Of a stretch of DNA of 64,000 nucleotides, positions 21,412 through 31,304 are shown piece by piece (the first letter of the stretch is position 1; each line of letters opens with the position of its first letter). The position numbers were made by a program, and so were the translations under genes. Under the pieces are notes generated by a model. That model was not told where the DNA came from. It was given only the letters and a program-made list of their open reading frames with translations, and did no database searches. Source of the DNA: Apodospora peruviana (Eukaryota > Ascomycota > Sordariomycetes > Sordariales > Lasiosphaeriaceae); contig JAUEDM010000002.1 of the NCBI GenBank assembly GCA_033439685.1, positions 4,340,001 to 4,404,000 of the forward strand, in the 5' to 3' direction.

Positions 21412-22356
21412 ACCGTGTTTTCGATGCTGCTGTCCATGTTGAGTCTGCGCAAGCGCGGAAGAATATGGTGGACCAGCGAGTACGAGGCCAGGAGCAAAGC
21501 CCCAGATGTGGATGAAATCGACGACGACGTTGTGGCGGCGCTCTTTAGAGCACACTTGCTCTGGTCTTCTCCTCAAATTGGCGTAGCGCAGATGTTCGAA
21601 GATGGAGTCCTGTCGCTTGTTTACTTCACCCGGGCAACGGCTTCAGACCAATCCGATCGCAATCGTTGGGCGTGATGGTGGGGCCAACCAAGCAAGGGCC
21701 ACCATGCGGGAAGCCAGGTCCTTCGCCGGCCCTTAAGTTTATGGGAATAAAGACTCTACGGATTAAACATAGCGCGTTGTGCGCTAAAACGTGTTGACAT
21801 TCAGTTCCTCCGACTCAATCTCAAGTTCCTGAAATTTCATGCCTGTGGTTCAGTTCATTGTCATGCATTTTGACTTTTATGTTTTCGTCAGCATAGCGTA
21901 CTCTGTAGGCAGGTGGCCAAACAATACCGCCTGTGGATGTGCGGCTGTTGCCGTCATCACAAACTACCAATTGGCCTGGAGGAGAGTTGAGCAAGAAAAC
22001 GCAAAGGCCAATTGGTATGTCCTGTCTTGAAGACTTCAAGCCGCACGTGCCACCTCTCACTTTCACATGCGAAAATTTATGGATCTCCAGATATTGTTAG
22101 CGTACGAGTGGGTTGCGCCACCACACCACCATCGCAACCATCAACGGGACAGTTTCGAGCTTACCTACCCAACCCGACGTACATAAGTCCAGCTCTAGAT
22201 TCAACCGCCGCTTCTAGTAACCAAGCGCGTATACATCCGAATGTGTCAATAACCGACTTCTCACCAACCAAAAGACGCAGTCTCCTCCACCAGTCCGCAA
22301 GCAACGTTTTTGACCATCAAGATACCCAAAGCCTCAGTCAGCCAAAGTTGCCCAAC
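21412..22356. other. divergent promoter, kinesin / acyltransferase
   Basis: A 0.9-kb region between two divergently transcribed genes. A frame at 22012-22677 overlaps the acyltransferase start in another frame and is a shadow. No discrete site is supportable. Confidence 0.5.
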
Positions 22357-23404
22357 ATGGAGAAGTTCTCACAGTTCCGGGACAAAGGCAAGCTCGCATT
22401 TCCCACTCCCAATTCCCTACGATGTTTTCACCACATCGGACTGACTCTCCTACTTCTCCCCAGGCTCCGGCGTGTCACCGTTCCTGCCCATTTCGACCCC
22501 CGCGGCCTCAATGCTCTGGTCGGCCGTGCACGCCTCGGTCTTCTTCCTCCGGCTGCCCTTCTTCCTCAGCTTCGCCGGCCTCTACTTCCTCTTCCTGCAC
22601 CATCTACCGCTACCCGTCGCCGCGCGCAAGCTGTTATTCTGGGGAATTATGGCCATTCCCGGGATCTGGTGGGTTGACCTCCAGATCGACGGGGTCAAGC
22701 GCGGTTCTCTCTCTTCACAGCCGGCCGACCGAGTACCGCACCCGCGCTCCGTAATCGCCGCCAATTTCACCTCCCCAATCGATGCGCTTTACCTAGCCGC
22801 CATCTTCGATCCCATCTTCACAATCAGCTACCCGAATTCCCGTAAAGTCCGGCGCATAGGGCTCTTGCGCGCCATCCTCATGGCGTTCTCGGGCGCACAG
22901 TTCGCCCCTCCACCACCAACCAGCGGCCTAACCGACCTCCGCGCGCTCTTATCGCAAAACCAAAACCGCGTCATCGTCGTCTTCCCCGAGTGCGGCACTA
23001 CCAACGGCAAGGGCATTATGCCGCTGAGCCCCAGCCTCGTCGCGGTTCCCGCCGACGCCGCCATCTTCCCCGTCAGCCTGCGGTACACGCCGCCGGACAT
23101 CACGACGCCCGTGCCCGGCCCGGCTGCCTGGCTGTCGTTTCTCTGGAAGCTGTTGTCGCGGCCCACGCACTGCATTAGAATACGCATCGCCGAGCACATG
23201 TACAACAATCCCGCAGCACAGATGTCGAATGGTCTCCCGGAAGCGGGGTCAGCGGCCGAGGAGGATAGGATATCTGGAGACGAGCAGCGCTTGCTTGACC
23301 GCGTGGCGGAGGCGCTAGCACGTCTGGGACGAGCCAAGCGCGTGGGTTTGACGATGGAGGACAAGAAGGCGTTTGTCAAGGCTTGGAAGACGGGGAGAAA
23401 ATGA
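22357..23404 (+). CDS. loa1: LOA1/Vps66-type lysophospholipid acyltransferase
   Basis: Membrane acyltransferase of the PlsC superfamily, resembling fungal LOA1 (lysophosphatidic acid:oleoyl-CoA acyltransferase linked to lipid droplets), 323 residues. Exon 1 (22357-22387) encodes MEKFSQFRDK and one base of the next codon. The intron 22388-22463 has a GC donor (AAAG|GCAAGC) and ends CCCCAG. Exon 2 (22464-23404) continues GSGVSPFLPISTP, the conserved LOA1 N-terminus. A hydrophobic segment follows (FFLRLPFFLSFAGLYFLFLHHL). The acyltransferase block I reads NFTSPID where most relatives have NHxxxxD, and block III reads VFPECGTTNGKG. The product ends in a basic, probably cytosolic tail. The Phe in place of the catalytic-type His is noteworthy, though it may be normal in this subfamily. 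Confidence 0.85.
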
Positions 23405-23958
23405 TAGCCAGCGAAGTTTGAGAGTGGGATGATGAATGATGGAAGGCGATGGAGGCTAGGATATCACAAGCTGCGTTGGCTGACTCAACATGAATTGCAA
23501 CTCCCTTTATTATGCGTGCATTGCGGGTCGGAATTCTGCTTTCGCTAAAACCAAGAGCTTTTGTTTTCTCCTTTCTTTTTACGACTGTGCAGATAAGTTT
23601 ATGGGGTCATGCCTATTTGTATTTAGATGTTTCAACACATACCAGCGGAGTAGAAGCACAAATGAAAAGCTGTATATTTTGACCGACTGGGCCGCGGTCT
23701 AGACCCAAGACCTTCAAAGACTCCAGTATAGCTTACCCCCTACAAACCCGGTGAATATATGGAAATTGGAAGCATTCAGACTACTTTGTCTCAAAATCAT
23801 TCATCCCTTCGCTAATGGAGGGGTGCAAAAAAAAAAAAAAATAGAGACAAACCCAGGATTATTTATATTCACAAGTCCAGCATACCTTTTGAACCATTTT
23901 ACCACGCCTTTTGTCCTCATACAACCACCTCTCCTTTTCTGTCACAAGCGTCATTTTC
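23405..23958. other. intergenic between convergent genes
   Basis: 3' flanks of the acyltransferase and dihydroxy-acid dehydratase genes. A run of about 14 A bases lies near 23827-23840. Nothing else seen. Confidence 0.5.
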
Positions 23959-25835
23959 TTAGATCGGACCGTCCGTCACGCAGCCGTGGCTCGCATCGCT
24001 AACCAGCTGGGCATACTTCTTCAGGGTGCCCTTGGTCGCCTTCGCCGCTGGCGGCTTCCACTCTTTCCTTCTCCGAGCCAATTCCTCTTCTGAGACTTCG
24101 AGATCAAGCACCTTCTTGTCAGCATCGATGATGATCTTGTCACCATCCTTGACCAGACCGATAGGGCCACCCTCCATGGCCTCAGGAACAATGTGCCCTA
24201 TCAGGAAGCCGTGACTACCGCCAGAGAACCGTCCGTCGGTGATCAGGGCAACATCCTTGCCGAGGCCGGCGCCCATGATGGCAGAGCTGGGCTTCAACAT
24301 CTCGGGCATGCCAGGGCCACCCTTGGGACCCTCATACCGGATGATGACCACCGTTTTCTCTCCCTTCTTGATCTCGCCGCGCTCGAGGGCCTCGATGAAG
24401 CCGTCCTCATAATCATAGCACATGGCAGTGCCCTCGAAGCGCATGCCCTCCTTGCCCGTGATCTTGCCAACAGAGCCGCCGGGAGCCAGCGATCCACGCA
24501 GGATCTGAATATGTCCGGTAGCCTTGACCGGGTTGCTCAGGGGCCTGATAATGGGTTGGTCGCTGGGGAAGTCTGGGAATGCCGACACGTTCTCCTTCAT
24601 TGTCTTGCCCGTGACAGTAATACCAGATCCATCAATCAGGCCCTCCTTGAGCAGGAATTTGAGCAAAGCCGGAGTACCGCCAATCTTGTACAGGTCCTCC
24701 ATGACATACTTGCCCGACGGCTTCAAGTCAGCCAGGAAGGGCGTCTTATCCGAGACGGCTTGGAAGTCGTCAATAGTCAGCTTGATGCCAACCGAGTCGG
24801 CAATGGCGATGAGGTGGAGCACGGCATTCGTGCTGCCGCCGAGAATGTTAACAACGATCATGGCGTTCTCGAAAGCCTGCCGCGTAAGAACGTCTTTGGG
24901 ACGGATATCCTCCCGAAGCAAGTTCTTAACGACCTCACCAATGTTCTCGCACTCGGCCTTCTTGCTAGGGTCCTCGGCAGGGAAACTGCTGCTGCCTGGA
25001 ACCGTCATGCCGAGCGTCTCGATCGCAGTCGCCATGGTGTTCGCAGTGTACATGCCACCGCACGCACCTCCGCCGGGGCAGGCGTTGCGGATGATGTCAA
25101 ATCGTTGCTTCTCGGTGATCTCGCCTGTGAGGTATTGCCCATAGGCTTGGAATGCGCTCACGATGTCTATGGGGTCGCCTGACATGTTGCAGCCAGGCTT
25201 GATGGTACCGCCGTACACCATGATGCTCGGTCGGTTGACGCGGCCCATGGCAATCAGCACACCAGGCATGTTCTTGTCGCATCCCGGCAGAGAGATGTTG
25301 GCATCGTACCACTGTCCGTTCATGACAGTTTCGATGCTGTCGGCAATGATTTCTCTGCTCTGCAAGCTGTACCGCATGCCTGAGGTTCCCATGCTGATAC
25401 CGTCCGAAACGCCAATGGTGTTGAAGCGCATGGGGACAAGGCCGGCGCGAGCGACACTGTCCCGCACAATGGTAGAGAGATCGAGAAGGTGCATGTTGCA
25501 CGGGTTGCCCTCGTACCAAACGGATGAGATACCGACCTGGGCCTTGGACATGTCCTCCTCCGTCAATCCCGTGGCGTAGAGCATCGCTTGCGACGCGCCC
25601 TGCGACTTGTGTTGCGTGATGGTCGACGACACTCTATTGAGCTTCGTCTCATCGGCATATCGACGGACGGTGGTGGACAGGAGTCGACTAGACCACAAAA
25701 GGTATAAGCTCCAGTCCAGGTACACAGGAAATCAGCGCGCAGGGCCAATACTTACGATTGACTCCTTAACGGCAGCATTCTGGTTGCTGCCAGAGCCCGG
25801 GAGGTTCCCGTTCTCAAGTGGGACGGTGAAAGCAT
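23959..25835 (-). CDS. ilv3: mitochondrial dihydroxy-acid dehydratase
   Basis: Third enzyme of valine/isoleucine synthesis (IlvD/Ilv3): dehydrates 2,3-dihydroxy acids to 2-keto acids in the mitochondrial matrix, using an Fe-S cluster. Two exons: 25835-25756 and 25687-23959, with a 68-nt intron; 602 residues. Exon 1 supplies an amphipathic, Arg-rich, acid-free presequence (MLSPSHLRTGTSRALAATRM) that continues into exon 2 (RLLSTTVRRYADE). Core motifs are intact: VWYEGNPCNMHL, SLPGCDKNMPG and CPGGGACGGMYTANTMA (the three cluster cysteines), GGSTNAVLHLIA and the C-terminal TDGRFSGGSHGF. Length and order match fungal Ilv3. A TGAGTC core upstream fits general amino acid control. Intact, no anomalies. 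Confidence 0.96.
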
Positions 25836-26600
25836 AATGGGCGGTGGCCACGAAGGAGCTCCTGAAGAATGCTAAGCCAAGGAAGGGCGAATGACCTCAA
25901 TTTACCGTCAAGCAGAAGAAGGAAGCTCCAAGTTGCACAGGAAGAAAAAGACGGGTCAATTGGCCCTTCAACCAAGTTCTTGCTCAACACAAGATTAACT
26001 CGGATTTGTAGCTGTGCGGTGAGTCGACCTTTTGGGCGAAGTCGGCTGGCAAAATTTCCCTGTGACCGCTGTAGTCATAGAGACCGACTTAGAGCAAGGG
26101 TCCCCGCAAGCGCTCCCCGCTGAGCCCGCTCCTTTTGGTTGGCCATTGAAATCCAAGCCCACTGATTGGCGTTCGCCAGAGCTTCGGTATGGAGTATGGG
26201 GACCCCATGGAATTGGAATCTCTCCAAGAGTCCAAATGAGTGATCCCTGTGACAAGACAAAAACTGCATCTCATGCACATCGGGATGCAAAATGAACGCC
26301 CTATTATCTACATCCTTATGCATATCATCGATTTCTATATAGCAGTTCTTGGCGCTCCTAACTGGCTCCCGCTGTCCAACACCACAATGGACAGGTTTCA
26401 GAGTCGAGCGTTCGTTGAGAAGCGGGTACTGACAAGGACAGGGGTCTACCCCACAGCGCGAGTGGCCAAGGAGCGTCCGTCATCGGAGTGAAAGGCTGCT
26501 TGCCTTTCAACCACATTGATGAACTAGCTAAGGCCTTGCTAACCTGCTCACGGCTTGAATGCGTTATTCCCGGCCCTGCTCTCCTTGCAGGACAACCATC
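25836..26600. other. ilv3 upstream region / clpP 3' flank
   Basis: Head-to-tail spacer of about 765 nt. It holds one Gcn4/CPC1-like core (listed). No coding signal. Confidence 0.5.
26020..26026 (+). promoter_or_regulatory. Gcn4/CPC1-like site in ilv3 promoter
   Basis: TGAGTCG, six of seven bases of the TGASTCA consensus, about 185 nt upstream of the ilv3 start. Fungal branched-chain amino acid genes are commonly under CPC1/CpcA (Gcn4) control. A single imperfect copy is weak evidence. Confidence 0.35.
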
Positions 26601-27530
26601 TCACGGCTTTGGGGCCTTGGCATCAGCGGCTTCCGACTTACCATCTCCCTTGACTCTGCGGTGTAGGATTTCGTCCACAATGCCGAATTCCACGGCCTCC
26701 TCAGCTGTCAAGTACTTGTCGCGCTCCATCATATCATTGACAGCCTGCAGATCGAACTTCTCGTAGCCAAACGACTTGTTGACATGCCCCTGTACTATCT
26801 TGTTGATCTGCTCCCGTAACCTCTGGATCTGAGATGCATATATCAAGATATCGGAAGCCTGACCTCTGGTCCCCCCTAAAGGCTGATGGACCATGATGGA
26901 GCTGTGTGGAAGTGCGTACCGCTTGCCGGCCTCTCCGCCGAGCAGGAGGACAGCAGCCATGGAGGCAGCCATGCCGACGCAGACGGTTGATACTGGAGAC
27001 TTGATGTACGTCATGGTGTCATATATGGCCAGTCCTGAGCTGACCTCACCGCCTGGCGAGTTGATATACATTGTGATGGGCTTCTCAGGGTTGTCGGACT
27101 CGAGCCATAGCATCTGGGCCACTATCGCTGCCGATACCGTGTCGTCGATGCCACCGTTGAGACATACTATCCGTTCCTAGAAGGGTCAGAGACGATGCAC
27201 CATGTTGGGATGGGGAGAAGGAGAGCTTCACGAACTTGTAACAGCTTGGAGAATATGTCGGCTTCAGGATTGGTCAGCGCGCATTCGTGTCTCGGCACAG
27301 CCTCTATAACCAGAACATACATGTCCTCCACCCCCCGGCCTAGGCTTGTTAGTGAACAACATCAAAACAAACAAGCCATCGAGCGAACATACAGTGACTT
27401 CGGTGATGTATGGCATCGGGATCCCCCCGACTGGCGGGAAGCTGGGAGGCGCCTTAAAATGAGAAAAACGACGACATCGCAATAAGACAGCGCTCCTCAG
27501 AATGCGCAGAGCAGCGCGTTGCGAATTCAT
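26601..27530 (-). CDS. clpP: mitochondrial ClpP protease subunit
   Basis: Proteolytic subunit of the mitochondrial ClpXP protease, a serine peptidase forming a double heptameric ring. Four exons: 27530-27393, 27339-27321 (19 nt), 27261-27236 (26 nt), 27176-26601; 252 residues. The introns are 53, 59 and 59 nt. Exon 1 encodes a presequence (MNSQRAALRILRSAVLLRCRRFS) and PMPYITEVT. The two tiny exons add AGGWRT and SDIFSKLLQ, and exon 4 opens ERIVCLNGGIDD, giving the continuous ClpP N-terminal strand. The catalytic triad is visible: Ser in GMAASMAAVLL, His in MVHQPLGG, Asp in MMERDKYLTAEEA. The tail after EILHRRV is short and charged. It stands head to head with another predicted mitochondrial gene. 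Confidence 0.95.
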
Positions 27531-27895
27531 CTTCGTGGCGGCGCAATGGGGCAGAGTCAAGCCGGTAGCTAGTTTTGCTGATATGACAACGGCGACGTGG
27601 GGAGGATGCGAGGAGCTGGGTGACGCGAGCTTAATTGGAGTTGAGCCGCGATGAATTAGGCAGCTCAGGTTGCAATTCAGCGCGTCTAGCAGGGGACCAA
27701 GCTTTCTGAGCACGGACTTGGTTCGGCGGAGACGGGGCTGAAGTCAAATTTTCGCCAGACTTCAGGGGGGTTAAAGTTACCTAGGTACCCACCTGGCAAA
27801 GACTTTAAACTGACAAGGCGATGTGAAAATGGGTGAAAAGGATCGTCATCGAAATAAAATAAAAATAAAAGAGAAATACAGGAAACAGTTCAAGG
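27531..27895. promoter_or_regulatory. bidirectional promoter, clpP / mitochondrial protein
   Basis: Only 365 nt separate the start codons of two divergent genes whose products both carry mitochondrial presequences. Shared control is plausible. No consensus element is clear enough to name. Confidence 0.45.
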
Positions 27896-29098
27896 ATGAA
27901 AGGCCTCACAAGGACGTGTTCTCGCACCTTGAGACCGTCCGTCCAGTGTCGGGCCATTCCACGAAACATCCGGAACAACTCAGCATCATCCGCTGAAGCC
28001 ATTCAGAGCGAAGACGACAGCAAACAAAATGGGACAGAATCGACCCCTTTCCATGTCGACCCAGCAACGAAAACCGTGCAGACCGATTTTGGCACATTAC
28101 CCTTATCCCCAATCATGGATCCCGAGTATCACGAAGCCAAGCTGCGATACAGGGGACCGAAGCAGAAGATAGGGCCAAGGACCCAGTTCCAAAAACATTT
28201 ACAAGGGAATATTTATGGTAACCCCTCCCACAGGATGAGATAAGAAACGCTTCAACTTTTCATAGTGTTCTGATTCAGTCATTTAGCCCAAGCCCTAGCT
28301 ACTCCATATCGGAGGTGTCCCGTCACCTCGGTCGGTCTCCCAAAGCACTTCCTCATCAGCTTCAAGGTCTTGACGGATCCTAAGTCGCCGCGCACTTGGT
28401 TCTTTCCCAGGGATGATGCAATGAAAGAACCAGAGGATCGCAGCGAACAGATTCCCGGACCCTCCATGCATGTTCTCGCCAGGCAAACGCTCCTCCGCGA
28501 CTTCTCCGTCCAAGGGGATCCGAACTTCAAAGGATACAGACGGATGATGTTCCGAATGGATGCTCAGGGCGCCGCACGCCTCGGTCTGCCCAGCAACTAC
28601 ACCCCTTCTTGGCGGGAGGACACGGACGAATTCGTCGTTGAGTACCTGCGGCGGCCCATCGTGAAGAGCCTGCTCAAGCACGCGGCTCTGACCGAGAAGG
28701 AGGACCGCAAGTATCTAATCAAGCTCAACCATTGGGACGATGCGAAAGAGCACAACCATCGAGGCTGCCTACTATACCTTGGACAACCACCTCCGACAAC
28801 GAAAACGGGCGAGCAAAATGAAACCACCGACCCAGCTCCAGCACCGGCGTCGGCGTTGGCGCCGCCCCCGGAACGGTTGTCGATGTTGACAATAGAGGGC
28901 GTAAAGCGTAATGGCAAGCTGCCGATCCATGATCTACGGGCTCTTCTTGGCGAGGAACACATGGCACGTCTGCGAGAAGAGTCCCCACTGCTCCGCGGTG
29001 GCGAGTTATTCATGCTCGGCAGAAGACGAACTAAGTATTTGGAGATACAGTTATGGAAACTGCAAGGCTACATGGCACCTGAAGAGCCAAGAACATGA
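27896..29098 (+). CDS. predicted mitochondrial protein of unknown function
   Basis: Two exons, 27896-28217 and 28287-29098 (377 residues), with a 69-nt intron bordered GTAACC...CATTTAG. The N-terminus MKGLTRTCSRTLRPSVQCRAIPRN is Arg/Ser-rich and acid-free, a good mitochondrial presequence. The join gives NIY-AQALATPYRRCPVTSVGLPKHFLISF. This well-ordered block, with DPEYHEAKLRYRGPKQKIG before it and a basic core after it (FKGYRRMMFRMDAQGAARLGLP), has the character of an organellar ribosome-associated or RNA-binding protein, but I do not recognise the family with certainty. A Pro/Ala linker precedes a C-terminal basic helix (LFMLGRRRTKYLEIQLWKLQGY). It shares a short promoter region with clpP. 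Intact. Confidence 0.85.
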
Positions 29099-29662
29099 TT
29101 GTTTTATGTGTTCTTGCGGCAGTTAATAGGGACACACGTGGTGCGATGATTGGCAGCCTCGTCGCAAGATCGAACGACTGATAATACCACCGGCATGTGG
29201 AACCGAGCTCGAATGCTTGGTACAGCACAGCCTCGTTTGCGTGATTTAATGGATGATCGTGGGAAGTTGAATCGACTCAAAATGAGTCGGCATAGGCCTC
29301 ACCCTCGCGGATCAATCCCTGTTACGCCCGCGTGCACCGGGCACAAATCCTGCGGGGTGTTCCGAGAACGAATATCATCGGCTTCAACTCAGCCAAATAA
29401 CCCAATCAAGGTCAGGAGGCCTGATAAATTCGGTGAAGAGAAGGGTTTGGTTGCGCATAGCCCCAACTCAACCGGTCTTTTGAAGGTGTACGGTGGGGCT
29501 TGAGGTCATCTCACCACAGCCTTCCTCTGGGGAGCCACAGACGTCTCGTCATCTTCTTTTCCCCGACGGGCATTTTCTCACTTGGCTACAAATGCATAAC
29601 ATTAGGTCTCTTTTTTTATTTTTATCTGTGTGTATGCAGAGTGGGATCAATACCTGGGGACG
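29099..29662. other. intergenic
   Basis: 3' flank of the preceding gene and 5' flank of the membrane protein, ending in a T-rich tract near 29610-29625. No coding signal. Confidence 0.5.
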
Positions 29663-30979
29663 ATGGAAGTTGCGACGACCAATTCGAATGACGACCATCC
29701 AGGCCTAGACACAGCAGCAGATGATATCGGAGTTGAGGGCAGGCATATCCCAAGTATCCATCAAGCACGGGATCTGGGCGCACATGCCGACCAACATGAA
29801 GGCATCGAGGTGTCAACATGCCGGCTCCATCCCTGGACACGCAGACTCGAGATAGCAATCAAGACAGTCGGCGTCGTCGCTTTCTTCCTTTCTTGTGTCG
29901 GTCTTTGGCCAACGGTGACTTCCGCGTCGGACACGAAAACGGCTACGTTGTTAGCCAAGTGGACATTGATAAAGGACTTCTTCGGGTTTTGCGAATCTGT
30001 AGGTTGTGTTTTCCCCTTTCAACTAGCACACGGGGTTTACCAAGGGCTATTGCATATGGAAAAGTGGAATACCACGGCTAACACAGTCAATAAAAAGCAC
30101 CAGTTTAGCACTCCACACTGCGTGGCTGTTAGGAATATGACTCTTCTGCCACCACCCGGGTTTACCGGTGCACCAAACTCGCGCCGATGGACGCAGAACC
30201 AGGGCATTCAAGTTATGGCCAAGCATTACGGAGCACCACCGTCCATGAATCTTATAAGAATTCTCTTTCCAGCCCTCAGCCTGCTTGCCGTATTGGGATC
30301 AGTCAAGAACAGGCGTCTTCTCTGCGGATCTGGCGCTGTTGCTCGACGACTAGCTACCTTGTTGGTAAGTCTATGGCAGACCGGATGGTTGTTGTGTCGC
30401 GTGGAAAGATGGAATAACGAGGCAGAACAACCGCCAGCAGCTCTCGACACCACATTATTGCCCTCTGGTGCCTTGGATTCTCCACGCGACGAACTAGCGG
30501 TCGACTCATACAGGCAAGGGACGACCGTGAGAACTGGTAAACCATTGAAACTTGGTACTAGTACCACCAACCGGCGCCGATGTACCAATGCCAGTCGATC
30601 TGAACGGGTGGTGGCCAGACATAGACATAATAACAGTCGAGTGACAGGCGCGAAGGGAGGAGGCTACGCGGCGGACGACCTTGAAAAGATACCAGTAGCG
30701 ATGAGTTCTACCCTCGCCAGACAAGTAGCGAAGCCAGACGTTCGAGAATTCGGTTGGGAAGACGGGGAAAGCAGGTGTACTGCGATAGAACGGTTGACAT
30801 TTAGAGTCTATAGGTTCAGGGATTCAGGGATTTGGAGAAGCATCAACAAATGGGATAAGAAACGGTCTCATTGGCAACGTAAAATTAGCATAACCTCAGT
30901 TATGGATATATCATTTTTCATACTGGCTCTCGTCGTCTCGCTTCTCTTCTCCACCTTTCCTTGGTTCTTAGACCTTTAG
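29663..30979 (+). CDS. predicted membrane protein, unknown function
   Basis: An open frame of 438 residues from ATG 29663 (a further ATG lies in frame at 29630). No named domain. Three hydrophobic stretches are visible: near residue 70 (VGVVAFFLSCVGLWPTV), near 200 (LIRILFPALSLLAVLG) and at the C-terminus (FFILALVVSLLFSTFPWFLDL). In the loop after the first, the block KKHQFSTPHCVAVRNMTLLPPPGF resembles extracytoplasmic loops of fungal integral membrane proteins. A possible 84-nt intron (30003-30086, GTTGTG...AACACAG, multiple of three) would join CESV to NKKHQF and remove a poor stretch. A middle section is Arg/Thr/Ser-rich and polar. The last hydrophobic segment ends almost at the stop, as in tail-anchored proteins. 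Coding status is probable rather than certain. Confidence 0.5.
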   Translation: MEVATTNSNDDHPGLDTAADDIGVEGRHIPSIHQARDLGAHADQHEGIEVSTCRLHPWTRRLEIAIKTVGVVAFFLSCVGLWPTVTSASDTKTATLLAKWTLIKDFFGFCESVGCVFPFQLAHGVYQGLLHMEKWNTTANTVNKKHQFSTPHCVAVRNMTLLPPPGFTGAPNSRRWTQNQGIQVMAKHYGAPPSMNLIRILFPALSLLAVLGSVKNRRLLCGSGAVARRLATLLVSLWQTGWLLCRVERWNNEAEQPPAALDTTLLPSGALDSPRDELAVDSYRQGTTVRTGKPLKLGTSTTNRRRCTNASRSERVVARHRHNNSRVTGAKGGGYAADDLEKIPVAMSSTLARQVAKPDVREFGWEDGESRCTAIERLTFRVYRFRDSGIWRSINKWDKKRSHWQRKISITSVMDISFFILALVVSLLFSTFPWFLDL

Positions 30980-30989
30980 TAGTGTGGTG

Positions 30990-31069
30990 CCCGGCCCGGC
31001 CTGGCAAGCATGGAGATCGGCGGGATCGGCCCCACTAGCACTTGAGTGCGGCGGACGGCCCGGGCCGGG
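30990..31069. repeat. GC-rich inverted repeat
   Basis: CCCGGCCCGG at 30990-30999 is the exact reverse complement of CCGGGCCGGG at 31060-31069. The 60-nt spacer contains a smaller hairpin GCACT-TG-AGTGC and a GATCGG repeat. It lies just after the membrane protein stop and before the primase promoter. Confidence 0.6.
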
Positions 31070-31077
31070 AGTGTGTC

Positions 31078-31089
31078 GGGTTAGGGTTA
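31078..31089 (+). promoter_or_regulatory. telobox-like motif upstream of primase gene
   Basis: GGGTTAGGGTTA stands about 220 nt upstream of the primase start. It is identical to the core of the motif at 9678. It may be a Tbf1/Myb-type site; inference only. Confidence 0.35.
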
Positions 31090-31175
31090 TAGGCAGACCA
31101 AGTCGTGACTTGGAAGTGACGGGCGCCTTTTGACCTGATTGGCTCCCCGCCTTAATTGATTCTCAGGGAAATTTC

Positions 31176-31191
31176 ACGCGTCTCGACGCGT
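31176..31191. promoter_or_regulatory. two MluI cell-cycle boxes (MCB)
   Basis: Two perfect ACGCGT sites (31176-31181 and 31186-31191), with starts 10 bp apart, lie about 115-130 nt upstream of the DNA primase large subunit start. MBF (Mbp1/Swi6 type) binds ACGCGT and drives G1/S transcription of replication genes in fungi, so site and gene fit each other. Confidence 0.65.
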
Positions 31192-31304
31192 CTCCCTGCC
31201 GCGCAAACTAGATCCCACTTTCGGCTTCTTACGACAACTTCACCTTCTCTCAGTTGTGATAACAGTTGAAGTTTTCTCTGCAGCAGAGCCAGGCACCCGC
31301 CATT

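Noticed and set aside
21416..21450. Alternative kinesin first exon MDSSIENT with GTATGA donor
   Set aside because: The splice to the acceptor before TTTGCCC puts the tail out of frame by one base, so the downstream ATG at 21411 was used instead.
24193..25182. 329-residue plus-strand frame
   Set aside because: Exactly antisense to ilv3; a shadow of its codon bias.
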